This document shows, one piece after another, positions 34,930 through 44,640 of a stretch of DNA of 64,000 nt. The translations under genes and the position numbers were made by a program. The notes under the pieces were generated by a model that worked only from the letters and a program-made list of their open reading frames with translations, was not told where the DNA came from and did no database searches. The number at the start of each line of letters is the position of its first letter. Positions within the stretch are counted from its first letter, which is position 1. The stretch lies in NCBI GenBank assembly GCA_021771915.1, contig JAETNY010000011.1, positions 1 through 64,000 of the forward strand. Direction: 5' to 3'. Source of the stretch: Bacillota bacterium. Its GTDB lineage: Bacteria; Bacillota; Dehalobacteriia; UBA4068; UBA4997.

Positions 34930-36715
34930 TAGCAGACCTCCGCTGGACAGGCGGAAACAGCACTTCTACACCCTGAACGGCCTTGCTGTTCGCAACCAAA
35001 CCGCCCACCATATCCGCAATCAACTGCATAAATTCGTCCTCTGGCAAATTGCCGCGCTCAACCTCCAACAGCTTTTGCTCCCATTCAGCGGTCAAAAGCG
35101 GCGATTGCAATTCCTCCGGCAGAACGGTGATGAGCGCCTTGCCCAGCTGGGTCGGCAGCAGATTGGCCGCTTTTTTACCCTTTTTACGCTCCAGCAGCCC
35201 CACATTCACCAGCTTTTCAATAATCCCAGCTCTAGTTGCCGGTGTACCTATACCTTTTCTCGCCGTCCCAATAGGAATATCTTTTGCCCCGACTCTCTCC
35301 ATTGCCGCTAACAGCGTATCCTCGGTGTAATGGGCTTTAGGCTCGGTTTTCCCCTGCTTAACTGCTACATTTTCAACCTGACGCGTTTGCCCCGCGACAA
35401 CTTCACCGCTGAATTGCTCCAAAACCTTATCTTTCGGGCAATATTGCTGCCAACCATAGTCCAGCATTTCTTTAACGCTGGCTGTAAATACAGCGCCGCC
35501 GCACTCCGCCGTAATTTTAATCTGGGCATAGCGGCAGGGAGCGGCAACCGCCCGGAGCAGGCCGAAACAAACCAGCCCCAAGACTGCCGCCTCCCCCTTG
35601 GGCAATTCAGCAACTTTATCTGGCGTTAAACTCTTGGTCGGAACAAGAGCGTGGTGATCGCTCACCTTGGCCGAATTGCAAACTTGGGCTGACAAAATTT
35701 CACCCGGCGCTTTCAAACCGCAGACCACTGAAGCAATCTCCGCTAAATCTGGCACAACGCTTGCCATATCCCCGGTCAGATAGCGGCTGTCCGTTCTCGG
35801 ATAGCTTACCAGCTTTTTCTCATAGAGGGCTTGCAGATAATCCAGCGTTTGCTTGGCGGTATAGCCCAAACGCCGGTTAGCCTCCCTTTGCAGCGCGGTC
35901 AAGTCATAGAGCATCGGCGGCTTGTCCTCTTTCTTCTGCCGCTCCGCAGATTTTATGGTTATGTTTTCTTGACGGCAAGCTGCTGCCAATGCCTCGGCTG
36001 CTTTTTTATCCGCCATTCTTTCACTTGTCAATTTCAAATTTTTAGCTTCAACCTCAACTGTATAGAATTTTTCTGGCTGAAAGGCGGCAATTTCCGCCTC
36101 CCTCGCCACAGTCAGAGCCAGAGTTGGCGACATCACCCGGCCAACGTGCAAAGTGCGGCCATAAAGCAGAGAAAACAGCCTAGTGCCGTTAATCCCCACC
36201 AGCCAATCCGCTTTTGCCCGGCAAAGCGCCGCCCTATAAAGCCCCTCGTATTCCTCGCCGGGTTTGAGGTTGGCAAACCCCACCCGGATAGCGCTTTCCT
36301 CCATACTGTTTATCCAAAGGCGCTTAACCGGCTTGCTGCAACCAGCCAGACAATAGACGCTGCGAAAGATGAGTTCACCCTCGCGCCCGGCGTCGCAGGC
36401 ATTTATGACTTCGTCCACCTCATCTCGCCGCATAAGTTCCTGCAAGATTGCAAACTGCTTTTTGGTGCTGGCCGCAATCGTCATTCGCCAGCTGTTGCCT
36501 GGCAAAATGGGCAAATCCTCTCTGCGCCATTTGGCATAATTTTTGTTGTAAACCTCTGGTGCAGCCAGCCCGGCCAAATGCCCCACGCACCAGCTAACCA
36601 AATAACCGCCGCCCTCCATATAGCTCTCTTTGCGGGATTTTGCCCCCAGAACTTTCGCCAAACTCATCGCCACGCTGGGTTTTTCTGCAATAACTAATTT
36701 CATTTTTTCTTTCAA
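34922..36715 (-). CDS. topB: DNA topoisomerase III
   Basis: The 597-residue protein begins with a Toprim domain (KLVIAEKPSVAMSLAKVLGA) with acidic residues in NACDAGREGELIF. The catalytic Tyr is in LVSYPRTDSRYL (~307). Type IA enzymes of this kind resolve single-strand tangles during ICE processing. The start is probably the TTG at 36715, eight bases after AGGAGG; the ATG four codons later is too far away. Confidence 0.93.
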   Translation of the reverse strand: MKEKMKLVIAEKPSVAMSLAKVLGAKSRKESYMEGGGYLVSWCVGHLAGLAAPEVYNKNYAKWRREDLPILPGNSWRMTIAASTKKQFAILQELMRRDEVDEVINACDAGREGELIFRSVYCLAGCSKPVKRLWINSMEESAIRVGFANLKPGEEYEGLYRAALCRAKADWLVGINGTRLFSLLYGRTLHVGRVMSPTLALTVAREAEIAAFQPEKFYTVEVEAKNLKLTSERMADKKAAEALAAACRQENITIKSAERQKKEDKPPMLYDLTALQREANRRLGYTAKQTLDYLQALYEKKLVSYPRTDSRYLTGDMASVVPDLAEIASVVCGLKAPGEILSAQVCNSAKVSDHHALVPTKSLTPDKVAELPKGEAAVLGLVCFGLLRAVAAPCRYAQIKITAECGGAVFTASVKEMLDYGWQQYCPKDKVLEQFSGEVVAGQTRQVENVAVKQGKTEPKAHYTEDTLLAAMERVGAKDIPIGTARKGIGTPATRAGIIEKLVNVGLLERKKGKKAANLLPTQLGKALITVLPEELQSPLLTAEWEQKLLEVERGNLPEDEFMQLIADMVGGLVANSKAVQGVEVLFPPVQRRSANG

Positions 36716-36747
36716 AATATCAACCTCCTAATTTGTGCAGATAGACA

Positions 36748-36785
36748 AAGAACTGCCCTGCGAAATATCTCACAGGGCAGTTCTT
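36748..36785 (-). terminator. terminator-like hairpin after the SLH gene
   Basis: AAGAACTGCCCTG pairs perfectly with CAGGGCAGTTCTT (13 pairs). On the minus strand it is followed by TGTCT, a weak T-tract. It separates the SLH protein gene from topB. Confidence 0.6.
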
Positions 36786-36796
36786 ATCATCTAAAA

Positions 36797-39700
36797 CTAT
36801 CTATTCCAACTTTCAGCGGTTTTATCTTTATTATCATAAACCGCCGTATGGCTGTTAGCCGCCTCCAGAATAGCGGCATATGCCCAGTGCTGGGTGTAAA
36901 CATCGCTAAACAGATTGAGCCTGCGGCCGCTCTTGGCAATATATTCGCTGTCCGCCACTCGCCCCAGCAGATTATTTATAAGCGTTACCGCCTCAGCACG
37001 GGTAATCTTGGCTTCAGCCTTAAAGCTGCCGTTGCCGCCTGTGCCCGCATGGGTATATCCCTGTACCCAACCGTAAAGCGCCGCCTCCTGAATGTAGTCC
37101 GCCGCCCAATAGCTGCCGGATACATCGTTGAAATTGTTTGCAGCAGCATTTTTAGCGTTGGTTACGTTTTGTTTTTCACCAACTACTTCAAAATAGCGCA
37201 CTGCCATAGCCGTCAGTTCCGCCCGGCTAATATCTTCATTCGGCCTAAAGGCGCTCTTATCGCCAACAATAACGCCGTAGCCCACCAGATAATTTACATA
37301 ATCGGCATACCAAGCGTTGACGGTGGTATCCGCAAAGGGCGCATATTTGGCCGGGGAGATATTTTCATTTTTAGCCGCAGCCAGCAGCCGGGCAAAAATC
37401 GCCGAAGCCTCAGCGCGCGTCATTTGCGCTTCCGGCCTAAATGTACCGTCGGTATAGCCCACAATGTAGGCGCTGTGTTTTTCCGTTTTCGGTGCGCTTT
37501 CCGGGAGCAGCAGCTGGCCGTCCTTATCCGTTTCGCCCATGCCTTTCTGGTTTAAATCCCCCTTAACCGTTACCGGTACATCAGGTTTGGCCTGCTGTTT
37601 CTGGTCGGTAATATCCACCAAAATCTGGTTTTTCTCGTCCATATCCACACCCTCTGGCAGCTGAATATTCACATCACCCTTTTTGGAAGTGTTTACTTCA
37701 GCGTTTTTAATCGGGCGGTTAGTGTCGCCCTTGCTGACCTTAACCGTCAAAGTCTGCTTAACGCCGTCGTCTGTCCGGCCAATAGTAACCACGCCGTCGC
37801 CATTGGTGTTGCCGGAAGTAGCCGGGACAATAAGCTGGCCGGTGTTGTCCGTTTTACCGGCAGAATAATTCTTATTCACATCGGTTACAGATACAGGCAT
37901 AGAAGATACCGCTTTTAGATCCTCCTTGGTTTGCACTTTAACCGTTGTCTGTTCGGCATAGTCCAGCAGCCTATTGCTGGGCAGATTTACGGAAATTGTA
38001 TCGTCATTATTAAGGCTGACAACCGCTCCCGCTATCCGACTCGCCCCTCCGGGACTCGCTGGACTCCCTGCGGTCGCAGGATTTTTGCTATCTGTATCAG
38101 TTACGGTAACAAGATATTTGCCCACAACAGCTTCGCCCTTGCCGTCGGTTACCGACTGGTTATACACTCTTTCAATAGCTGCCGTTTCCACAACTGCGCC
38201 GCACTTGGTGCAAGCCTTATGTTTGCTACCCTCGGCGGTCAATGTGGGCTGCTTATCTACAATCCATTCTCCGGCGGTATGCCCAGTAGGGTCGGTATAA
38301 TCTGCGGTGTAACTGTCGCTGCAATATTTGCAGGTAAAAGTAGTATATCCCATTGCCGTACAAGTAGCGGCTGTCGCCTTGCTCACATAATCGTGGCCGG
38401 TTGCCGGCTGCAAAATAGCGTTACATACGGTACAAATTTGCGGCTCGGTGCAGGTTGCGCTCGCTCCCGGCTTATGACCCAATGGAGATTCCGCCTCCAA
38501 TCTATGCAGGCCGCAGCTTTCACAGCGGTATTCTGTCATTCCCTCGCCATTGCAAACAGAGTTAATAACCTTGGTGCCTGCGTCCCACTTATGACCGGCA
38601 GGCTCGGTGTAGTCGGCCACATAACTATCCTCGCAGTATTCGCAGGTATAGGTGGTGTAGCCTTTTTCCAAACAGGTAGGCTCGCATACTTCCGGCAGAT
38701 AGTTATGACCGGTAGGTTTGGTATATTCCGTTTTATAGCTGAAACCGCAGTTTTCACAGGTGAAAGTAGTATAACCCATATCCAAGCAGCTGGCCGCTGT
38801 TATTTCTTCCTTAAAGGTATGCCCCAAAGCCTGCTGGAGGATTGCCCCACAGGTGGTGCAAACCTGCGGTTCATTACAGTTAGCCGCTTCGCCCGGCGTA
38901 TGCCCTAAAGCGGATTCCGCCTCCAGCCGCACCTCGTTACAGTTCTCACAACGGTATTCCGTCATACCATCGCTATTGCAGGCAGAGCCGACAACAGTTT
39001 TGCCGCCGTCCCATTTATGGCCGGTGGCCTCAGTGTAATCGCTGACATAGCTGTCGCCGCAGCGGTCGCAGGTGAAAGTAGTGTATCCGCCCTCGGTGCA
39101 GGTAGCCGAAGTAACCTCCGGCAGATAATTATGCCCCAAGGGTTTGGTATATTCCGACTTATAGGCGTAACCGCAGCCCTCGCATACATAATCGGTATAG
39201 CCCATATCCAAACAAGTGGCCGGGGTTACTTTTTCCACAAACTTATGCCCCAAAGCCTGCTGGAGGATAGCGCCGCAGTCGGTACAAATCTGCGCTTCAG
39301 TGCAGGTTGCCGCTTTGCCCGGCGTATGGCCTGCCGCCGCTTCATTTTCCAACCTTACCGCCTCGCAGTTTGCACAACGGTATTCGGTCATTCCCTCGCC
39401 GCCGCAGGTGGGACTAACCACCTTATGGCCGCCGTCCCATTTATGACCAGTGGCTTCAGTATAATCGCTGACATAGCTATCTCCGCACTTGGTGCAGGTA
39501 TAGGTGGTATACCCCTCCGCCAAACAAGTGGGAGCGGTAACATCTTTAGCGTAATTATGCCCCAGATGGTCGGTATAATCGGTTTTATAGGCAAGGCCGC
39601 AGTCTTTGCAGGTTACGGTAGTATAGCCAATGTTAGTGCAGGTGGGCGCAGTAACATTCTGCTCCAGCCTATGCCCTTTGGCGTTCTGCAAAACCGCTCC

Positions 39701-42037
39701 GCACTTGGTGCAAAGCTGTGCTTCTGTGCAGGTAGCAGCCACGCCCGGCGTATGCCCGGAGGCGCTGGCCGTTTCTAACCGCACCGCATCGCATTTTTTG
39801 CAGTGGTATTCGGTAATGCCAGCCCCGTTACAGGTGGCGTTTACTTTTTCCGTACCGCTGTCCCAAATATGGTCGGTCATTTCCCGGAAGTTCCCAACAT
39901 AACTATCGCCGCATTTCCGGCAGGTGTATGTGGTATAGCCCTGCTGGGTGCAGCTGGGAGCGGTTACCTGCTCGGAATAGTTATGCCCCAGTGCGTTTAC
40001 ATAATCGCTCTTATAACTCTGGTTACAGTTAATGCAGGTGTATTTGGTATAGCCCATTTCAGTGCAGTTGGGCTGGCAAGACTCCTGCCAGTATCGGTGT
40101 CCCGTGGCTTCCGCCAAGACTGCGCCGCAGACTACACAGGTTTGCGGGCTGACGCAGGTCGCCGCTGCTCCGGCCACGTGGCCGCTGCCGGCTTTCGTTC
40201 CCGTGGAGGAATAGGCGGTATTTGCAGCAGAGCTAAGAACCGTATTTGCCGAATTGAACACCTGATTTTGTACCGGCGCTTTCAGCAAAGATGTATTCAA
40301 AGCGGTATTCAATGCTGTTTTATGGGCGTTATTCCAAAAATCCTCGCAGGAACTATGCAGGCCGCTGGCCACAGTTTCCCGTTTAGTAGCGCCGCAGCGA
40401 GTGCAGGTATATTCCATAATGCCGTCCTCAGCGCAGGTCGGCTCAACGATATATTCCCCCTCGTTCCAAGCGTGGCCTAAAGGTTCAGTATGATCGCCGA
40501 TGAAAGTGCTGCCGCAGCCCTCGCAGATATATGTTGTCTGGCCGCCGGTGGTACAGGTGGGCAGAACTGTATGCGCCGCATAATCGTGAGGCAGAGCGTT
40601 AGTCATTGCCGTAATGTGTCTGTCGCCGCAGACGGAACATTCCTTGACCGTATAGCCGGGACTGGTACAGGTTGGAGCTACATTAAAAGTACCATACTTA
40701 TGCTCGCCCTTGGGTGTGTATTCCACTTCGGACAAGCCGCAGCGGGAGCAGATATTCAGCACTTTACCGTCCACCTCGCAGGTGGCCTCCCGAATTAAAA
40801 TCTGCTGCATAGCGTGTCCCAGAGAATCCACATAATCCCGCTTTTCAATCTTGCCGCAGTTTATGCAAAGATAGCGGTCGTAACCCAGCGCCAAACAGGT
40901 AGGCTTAATGCTCTCAATAAGGCTGAATTTATGGTTTTCGCCGCAGGTGTTTTTGCAGCAGTTACCGCCGCAGTTAGGTTTTTGACAATCGCAGTTCGGA
41001 TCACCACAACCGCAGGCGCAGCCGCCGTCCGGCTCTCTTTCTTCGTGCAGCCACACATAAGCTACGCCGCTTTCCACCATTTCGGTGCTATCGTCATACT
41101 TATACGTAACCTCATAATAGACTGTATACTGACCGGCTTCGGTAAAGTTTGGCGCAGAAGTTAATGTGCAGTTATTGGCGCTGGTGCCATAGCGAATAGA
41201 AGCCCGAACTCCGGCCTCCGACAAATCGCTGATAGTGATAGTGTGGGGCTGGCCGTCCACCACGCCGTAGTAATCCGCCACAACCACCTTTGCCGCCACA
41301 TAATCGTACTTGATATAATCGCAGTCGGTACAGTGCGATACAATAGCAAACCTCTGATTAGCCAGCTGAGGCAACACCTCTTTGGTCATATTGTGGGGTA
41401 CTAAACGGCTGCTTTTATTATGCAGCGTGCCATAACAAAAGGCGCAGTATTTACCGCCCTCCCGCGTTTCCTTGTGGTACTGGCTGTCCACATATTCAAA
41501 GCTGACCTGCTCGTCCAAATTCTGCATAAACTCGGCGGCGCAGTCATAAAGCCAGTAAATATTCTTCTTGAAACAATACTCGTCATAATCCATTTGGGTA
41601 TTGAAGTTGCCGCACTGGGAGCAGACAGCTTTCGTCCAATGGTGCTGAGCATAGTAAGCGTTTACGCCCGGCTTACCGCTGTTGACATTACCTTTAGTAA
41701 CGCCGTCCACCATTGTGCCGTCGGAATACTTCACATTCCGGGTCAAATCGCTGTTGCCGTCCCTAGTATATTCCGGGGCTCGCCAAACATCAAATTGGGT
41801 TGCCCTGCCGCACACAGCGCACAAAAATGTTTCCGTTGTAACAACCGCATTGGCGTCCAGCTCGTTTGTCCTGTTACCAGAGGTCGTCCAATGTTCGGCA
41901 GGGTCGTGATAGCTGTTCTGTTGCGCCGCATAAACTGCTTGCAGCGGCATAAACGGCATAAACTGTCCAACCAGCACCGCAAACATAAGCACCAAGGCCA
42001 GCAAACGTCTATAATTCTTACTGATTTTCGTTTCCAT
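36797..42037 (-). CDS. SLH-domain surface protein with Cys-rich tandem repeats (1746 aa)
   Basis: A signal peptide ends near residue 38 (LQAVYAAQQ). A Cys-rich region follows, then a Cys-dense stretch (CACGCGDPNCDCQKPNCGGN, ~340-360). From about 370 to 1290 there are repeats of ~36 residues with CxxCG pairs, ordered in 142-residue superunits. A linker with GxTDxxGQLxxP repeats comes next, then three SLH domains in the last ~230 residues (YIVGYTDGTFRPEAQMTRAE and similar). SLH domains anchor proteins to cell-wall polymer. It may be a mating-pair adhesin, but that is inference from its place in the transfer region. Confidence 0.85.
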   Translation of the reverse strand: METKISKNYRRLLALVLMFAVLVGQFMPFMPLQAVYAAQQNSYHDPAEHWTTSGNRTNELDANAVVTTETFLCAVCGRATQFDVWRAPEYTRDGNSDLTRNVKYSDGTMVDGVTKGNVNSGKPGVNAYYAQHHWTKAVCSQCGNFNTQMDYDEYCFKKNIYWLYDCAAEFMQNLDEQVSFEYVDSQYHKETREGGKYCAFCYGTLHNKSSRLVPHNMTKEVLPQLANQRFAIVSHCTDCDYIKYDYVAAKVVVADYYGVVDGQPHTITISDLSEAGVRASIRYGTSANNCTLTSAPNFTEAGQYTVYYEVTYKYDDSTEMVESGVAYVWLHEEREPDGGCACGCGDPNCDCQKPNCGGNCCKNTCGENHKFSLIESIKPTCLALGYDRYLCINCGKIEKRDYVDSLGHAMQQILIREATCEVDGKVLNICSRCGLSEVEYTPKGEHKYGTFNVAPTCTSPGYTVKECSVCGDRHITAMTNALPHDYAAHTVLPTCTTGGQTTYICEGCGSTFIGDHTEPLGHAWNEGEYIVEPTCAEDGIMEYTCTRCGATKRETVASGLHSSCEDFWNNAHKTALNTALNTSLLKAPVQNQVFNSANTVLSSAANTAYSSTGTKAGSGHVAGAAATCVSPQTCVVCGAVLAEATGHRYWQESCQPNCTEMGYTKYTCINCNQSYKSDYVNALGHNYSEQVTAPSCTQQGYTTYTCRKCGDSYVGNFREMTDHIWDSGTEKVNATCNGAGITEYHCKKCDAVRLETASASGHTPGVAATCTEAQLCTKCGAVLQNAKGHRLEQNVTAPTCTNIGYTTVTCKDCGLAYKTDYTDHLGHNYAKDVTAPTCLAEGYTTYTCTKCGDSYVSDYTEATGHKWDGGHKVVSPTCGGEGMTEYRCANCEAVRLENEAAAGHTPGKAATCTEAQICTDCGAILQQALGHKFVEKVTPATCLDMGYTDYVCEGCGYAYKSEYTKPLGHNYLPEVTSATCTEGGYTTFTCDRCGDSYVSDYTEATGHKWDGGKTVVGSACNSDGMTEYRCENCNEVRLEAESALGHTPGEAANCNEPQVCTTCGAILQQALGHTFKEEITAASCLDMGYTTFTCENCGFSYKTEYTKPTGHNYLPEVCEPTCLEKGYTTYTCEYCEDSYVADYTEPAGHKWDAGTKVINSVCNGEGMTEYRCESCGLHRLEAESPLGHKPGASATCTEPQICTVCNAILQPATGHDYVSKATAATCTAMGYTTFTCKYCSDSYTADYTDPTGHTAGEWIVDKQPTLTAEGSKHKACTKCGAVVETAAIERVYNQSVTDGKGEAVVGKYLVTVTDTDSKNPATAGSPASPGGASRIAGAVVSLNNDDTISVNLPSNRLLDYAEQTTVKVQTKEDLKAVSSMPVSVTDVNKNYSAGKTDNTGQLIVPATSGNTNGDGVVTIGRTDDGVKQTLTVKVSKGDTNRPIKNAEVNTSKKGDVNIQLPEGVDMDEKNQILVDITDQKQQAKPDVPVTVKGDLNQKGMGETDKDGQLLLPESAPKTEKHSAYIVGYTDGTFRPEAQMTRAEASAIFARLLAAAKNENISPAKYAPFADTTVNAWYADYVNYLVGYGVIVGDKSAFRPNEDISRAELTAMAVRYFEVVGEKQNVTNAKNAAANNFNDVSGSYWAADYIQEAALYGWVQGYTHAGTGGNGSFKAEAKITRAEAVTLINNLLGRVADSEYIAKSGRRLNLFSDVYTQHWAYAAILEAANSHTAVYDNKDKTAESWNR
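38300..40180. repeat. 426-bp tandem coding repeats in the SLH gene
   Basis: The GHTPG-AAT-type superunit start recurs at about 38468, 38894, 39320, 39746 and, more diverged, 40170. The CCCGGC/CCCGG landmark of the first four copies is spaced by exactly 426 bases (142 codons). Copies are similar but not identical, so the array can expand or shrink in frame. Confidence 0.8.
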
Positions 42038-42107
42038 ATAAATAAATCACCTCTCTATTTTCTTTCTTCTATAAATATAATTAGTTACATATCCAACAAG
42101 CGTTTAG

Positions 42108-42869
42108 TTAATTTTCTGACACCACCTCGTCTTTCTCGTTATCTTCCGTTTCTTCTGTTTCTTCCGCCTCCTCATCATCTAAATAATCTTCTTCGTCCGC
42201 ATCTTCATCGTCAAAATCTGGCGTTTGCCGCTTGTCCGCCTGTTTGGCAATAAAGCTTTTATACAGATAAAAACCGCCTGCGCCAAACATTACCAATAAC
42301 GCCAGCAGAGCAGCCACGGCCAAAGCCGGATTTTGGGCTTTTTCCTCCTCCGGCTTGCTGACTTGCTGCTCATTGCCCAAGCAAGACTGCATATCCACAG
42401 CGCAAACCTCGCAGGCCGTATTCACAGAGCCGACAAAGCATTTATCCCGCCCCTTGCAGGTGCAAACCGGCGTTTTCTGGGTAGGCTCGTCCTCCAGCAA
42501 AGCCAGCAAATCCGCCTCGTCCACCTGATTTAAGAAATGCACCGTCTGCTTTCCCTTGCTGTCCCGCTCAATGATGATGTAAAAGTAATTGCCGCTTTTG
42601 GTTTGTACGGTCAAAAACTCCTTATCTGAAGAACTGAAAGTCTGCACATCGTCTACCAGAGTCAGATTGCCCTCCGGGGTCAGCGCATTTGCGCTGCCCC
42701 AATCCTGCAAATCATCAAGCTGCGTTTGTCCCGAACTTTCTTTGTTCTCCGACTGTTCCGGCGTATCCAGCACAAAAGCGTAAACCGGGGCGCTGCAACT
42801 GCTTAAACAAAAGGCGATAAGCAGCAGCATTGCCAGCAGCCTCTGCGCCCTAACCATTCCAAACCTCAC
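42108..42869 (-). CDS. DUF4366-type ICE membrane protein
   Basis: The 253-residue protein has a signal peptide ([17 protein letters not shown]), an extracytoplasmic domain ([20 protein letters not shown], then [19 protein letters not shown]), a Cys-rich segment (CTCKGRDKC...[11 protein letters not shown]), a membrane helix (~190-212) and a very acidic cytoplasmic tail. This is the DUF4366 layout of Tn1549-like transfer regions. It overlaps the DUF4315 gene by 20 bases. It is a probable transfer-complex accessory protein. Confidence 0.85.
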   Translation of the reverse strand: MRFGMVRAQRLLAMLLLIAFCLSSCSAPVYAFVLDTPEQSENKESSGQTQLDDLQDWGSANALTPEGNLTLVDDVQTFSSSDKEFLTVQTKSGNYFYIIIERDSKGKQTVHFLNQVDEADLLALLEDEPTQKTPVCTCKGRDKCFVGSVNTACEVCAVDMQSCLGNEQQVSKPEEEKAQNPALAVAALLALLVMFGAGGFYLYKSFIAKQADKRQTPDFDDEDADEEDYLDDEEAEETEETEDNEKDEVVSEN

Positions 42870-43191
42870 CGTCGCTCAAGTTTTCTGTTGCGTAGTCCTC
42901 CGTGGCTACCGCATAGGCCGCTGCAACCTCGTTGTTTAATTCCGCCGCCGTATCCGCCGGATTTTCTTCCACAGCAGGCGCAGCTTTTGGCTTGTCCTCG
43001 CCGTTAATCAGTTCGGCCAATTCCTCAAAACTCATACCAAGACCGCGCACCATTCCTACAATCTCCAGATTTTCCAGCGCCGTACACTGTTTTTCAATTT
43101 CCTGCTGCCGCTCCATAAGAGCGGCCATCTTCTTGTCGTTCTTGGCGTATTCCGCCTGCAATTTCTCAAGCTTTTTCAAATTTGCGTTCAT
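42850..43191 (-). CDS. DUF4315-type ICE protein
   Basis: The 113-residue protein starts with a coiled coil ([20 protein letters not shown]) and continues [20 protein letters not shown], the DUF4315 signature, with an acidic tail. GGAGA lies upstream of the ATG. It stands between the NlpC/P60 gene and the DUF4366 gene, the usual order in this ICE family. The function is unknown. Confidence 0.85.
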   Translation of the reverse strand: MNANLKKLEKLQAEYAKNDKKMAALMERQQEIEKQCTALENLEIVGMVRGLGMSFEELAELINGEDKPKAAPAVEENPADTAAELNNEVAAAYAVATEDYATENLSDGEVWNG

Positions 43192-43208
43192 ACATTCTCC
43201 TCTCTTTT

Positions 43209-44474
43209 TTAGTTTCTATCCAGCCTGCCAAACCCCAGCAGGTGATTTTGCCAATAGCGGTCGGTAATATCAGCGTAGGATATAGGCGAGCCGCAATGTA
43301 TCATCATTCCGTTGCCTACATAAATTCCCACGTGGCTTGCTCCCTTGGGCGCATTGGCGTAAGTATCTTTGAAGAACACCAAATCCCCCGGCCGGGCGTT
43401 ATTCGGCGATACCGCCACAGTTAAATTCCGCAAACCATTGGCCGTAGTTCTGCCCACGTTAGGCAACCCCTCGGTATGGTTAATTACCCAGCAGACAAAG
43501 CCGCTGCAATCGAAACTGGTGTTAGGATTAGAGCCGCCCCAGACATAAGGATAGCCCAGATACTTTTCAGCCTCGGTAATCATCGCCGCAAATATCTCGT
43601 CCGCCATAACCTCCGGCGGTATTTCGTAAACCAGCGGCGGCTCAATAACCGAAGCGTTGGGATATTCCGCCTTATCGAACAAATCCGGCCTGTTGCCCAA
43701 CGTCCTCATATACAGAGCATAAATTTCTAATTTATCCCCGGTTAAAATCGCCGTTTGCTGTGCCAAATCCCGGTTGTACAGTTCCACATAGCAGACATAC
43801 CAAGGATAGTTGTTTCCCTCATCATCGGAGCGCACTTCCATTTCTACCCGCTCAACCAGCAGATACTGCCTGTCGAATAAATCCTCAATGAGTTCTTCCA
43901 CCCCGGCAAATTTCCACTCGCCACCCATATAGGCGGTAAGCAGGGAAATTAGTACATAAGGGTCGTGGCCAATTTCGTCCAACTCAAAGTGATACTCATC
44001 ATAGTTGTGCGTATTTTCATAATCGGCCAAATAGCTTTTTAGTTCGTCCTCACCGGCGGCATATGCAGCCTCGGCCTTTAGCATATCCTCATCTTGGCTG
44101 GGATAGGTAGAGCCGCCCAAAGCAGAAAGTCCGCCTTGCAGCAGCATTGAACAGCCGTTCACACAGTTTAGACAAAATCCAGCCAACAGCAAAACGATTA
44201 GCGCTATTACCAGACTGCGTTGGCTTTTCTGCCGCCAAACAGCCGTCCTTTGAGTTTGGCTTACTATTATTCGTCTGCTTGCCGCCGCTTTTTTCTGCCG
44301 CACCTGAGTGGCGTATTTCTTCTTTATACCTCGCTTTTGGGCTTGGCGTTTAGTCTGTTTTTTCTTCCTGCGCCGCAGATAGTTGGATATATCCGCTCCC
44401 GTATCAAATGCTTGGAGTTCGCTGTTTTCCCCGCGTTCCTCATCGTCAAAGCGCAGTTTAGATAGTTTAGTCAA
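43209..44474 (-). CDS. NlpC/P60 cell-wall hydrolase of the transfer apparatus
   Basis: A basic N-terminus and one membrane helix (SLVIALIVLLLAGFCLNC) precede a middle domain and a C-terminal NlpC/P60 domain with the catalytic Cys in FDCSGFVCW (~321) and His in GASHVGIYVG (~380). It cuts peptidoglycan to let the transfer channel pass, the VirB1-like role. I prefer the TTG at 44474, ten bases after GGAG and overlapping the small gene before it. The longest frame starts at ATG 44525 without a ribosome binding site. Confidence 0.88.
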   Translation of the reverse strand: MTKLSKLRFDDEERGENSELQAFDTGADISNYLRRRKKKQTKRQAQKRGIKKKYATQVRQKKAAASRRIIVSQTQRTAVWRQKSQRSLVIALIVLLLAGFCLNCVNGCSMLLQGGLSALGGSTYPSQDEDMLKAEAAYAAGEDELKSYLADYENTHNYDEYHFELDEIGHDPYVLISLLTAYMGGEWKFAGVEELIEDLFDRQYLLVERVEMEVRSDDEGNNYPWYVCYVELYNRDLAQQTAILTGDKLEIYALYMRTLGNRPDLFDKAEYPNASVIEPPLVYEIPPEVMADEIFAAMITEAEKYLGYPYVWGGSNPNTSFDCSGFVCWVINHTEGLPNVGRTTANGLRNLTVAVSPNNARPGDLVFFKDTYANAPKGASHVGIYVGNGMMIHCGSPISYADITDRYWQNHLLGFGRLDRN

Positions 44475-44616
44475 AGCTGTTATTCTCCGGCGGCTCACAA
44501 TCTTCGGTATATTCCGGCAGTTCATCGGCCAACTGGCTGCAAACCTCCACCAGCCCTTCAGTTATTTCCGTCAGTTTTGCCGCCAAAAGCAGCAGGTATT
44601 TAAGCTGTTTTTCCAT
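44467..44616 (-). CDS. small ICE protein between virB4 and the hydrolase (49 aa)
   Basis: The ORF reads MEKQLKYLLLLAAKLTEITE and ends NNSFD. TTGGAGGAT lies nine bases before the ATG, one of the better ribosome binding sites nearby. It fits snugly between virB4 and the hydrolase gene, overlapping the latter's likely start. I do not recognise a family. An amphipathic helix and an acidic tail are visible. Confidence 0.55.
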   Translation of the reverse strand: MEKQLKYLLLLAAKLTEITEGLVEVCSQLADELPEYTEDCEPPENNSFD

Positions 44617-44640
44617 ATCTTTTTATCCTCCAAATTATAT

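Noticed and set aside
35831-36697. Plus-strand ORF of 288 codons opposite topB
   Set aside because: Topoisomerase III is unmistakable on the other strand; this is its antisense shadow without motifs or ribosome binding site.
37931-38908. Plus-strand ORFs up to 325 codons opposite the SLH gene (also 41420..42253 and others)
   Set aside because: They mirror the Cys-rich repeats of the SLH protein, where the repeated codons keep antisense frames open.
38300-40180. Regularly spaced repeats that might suggest CRISPR
   Set aside because: They are 426-bp coding repeats of one reading frame, without short identical repeats, unique spacers or cas genes.
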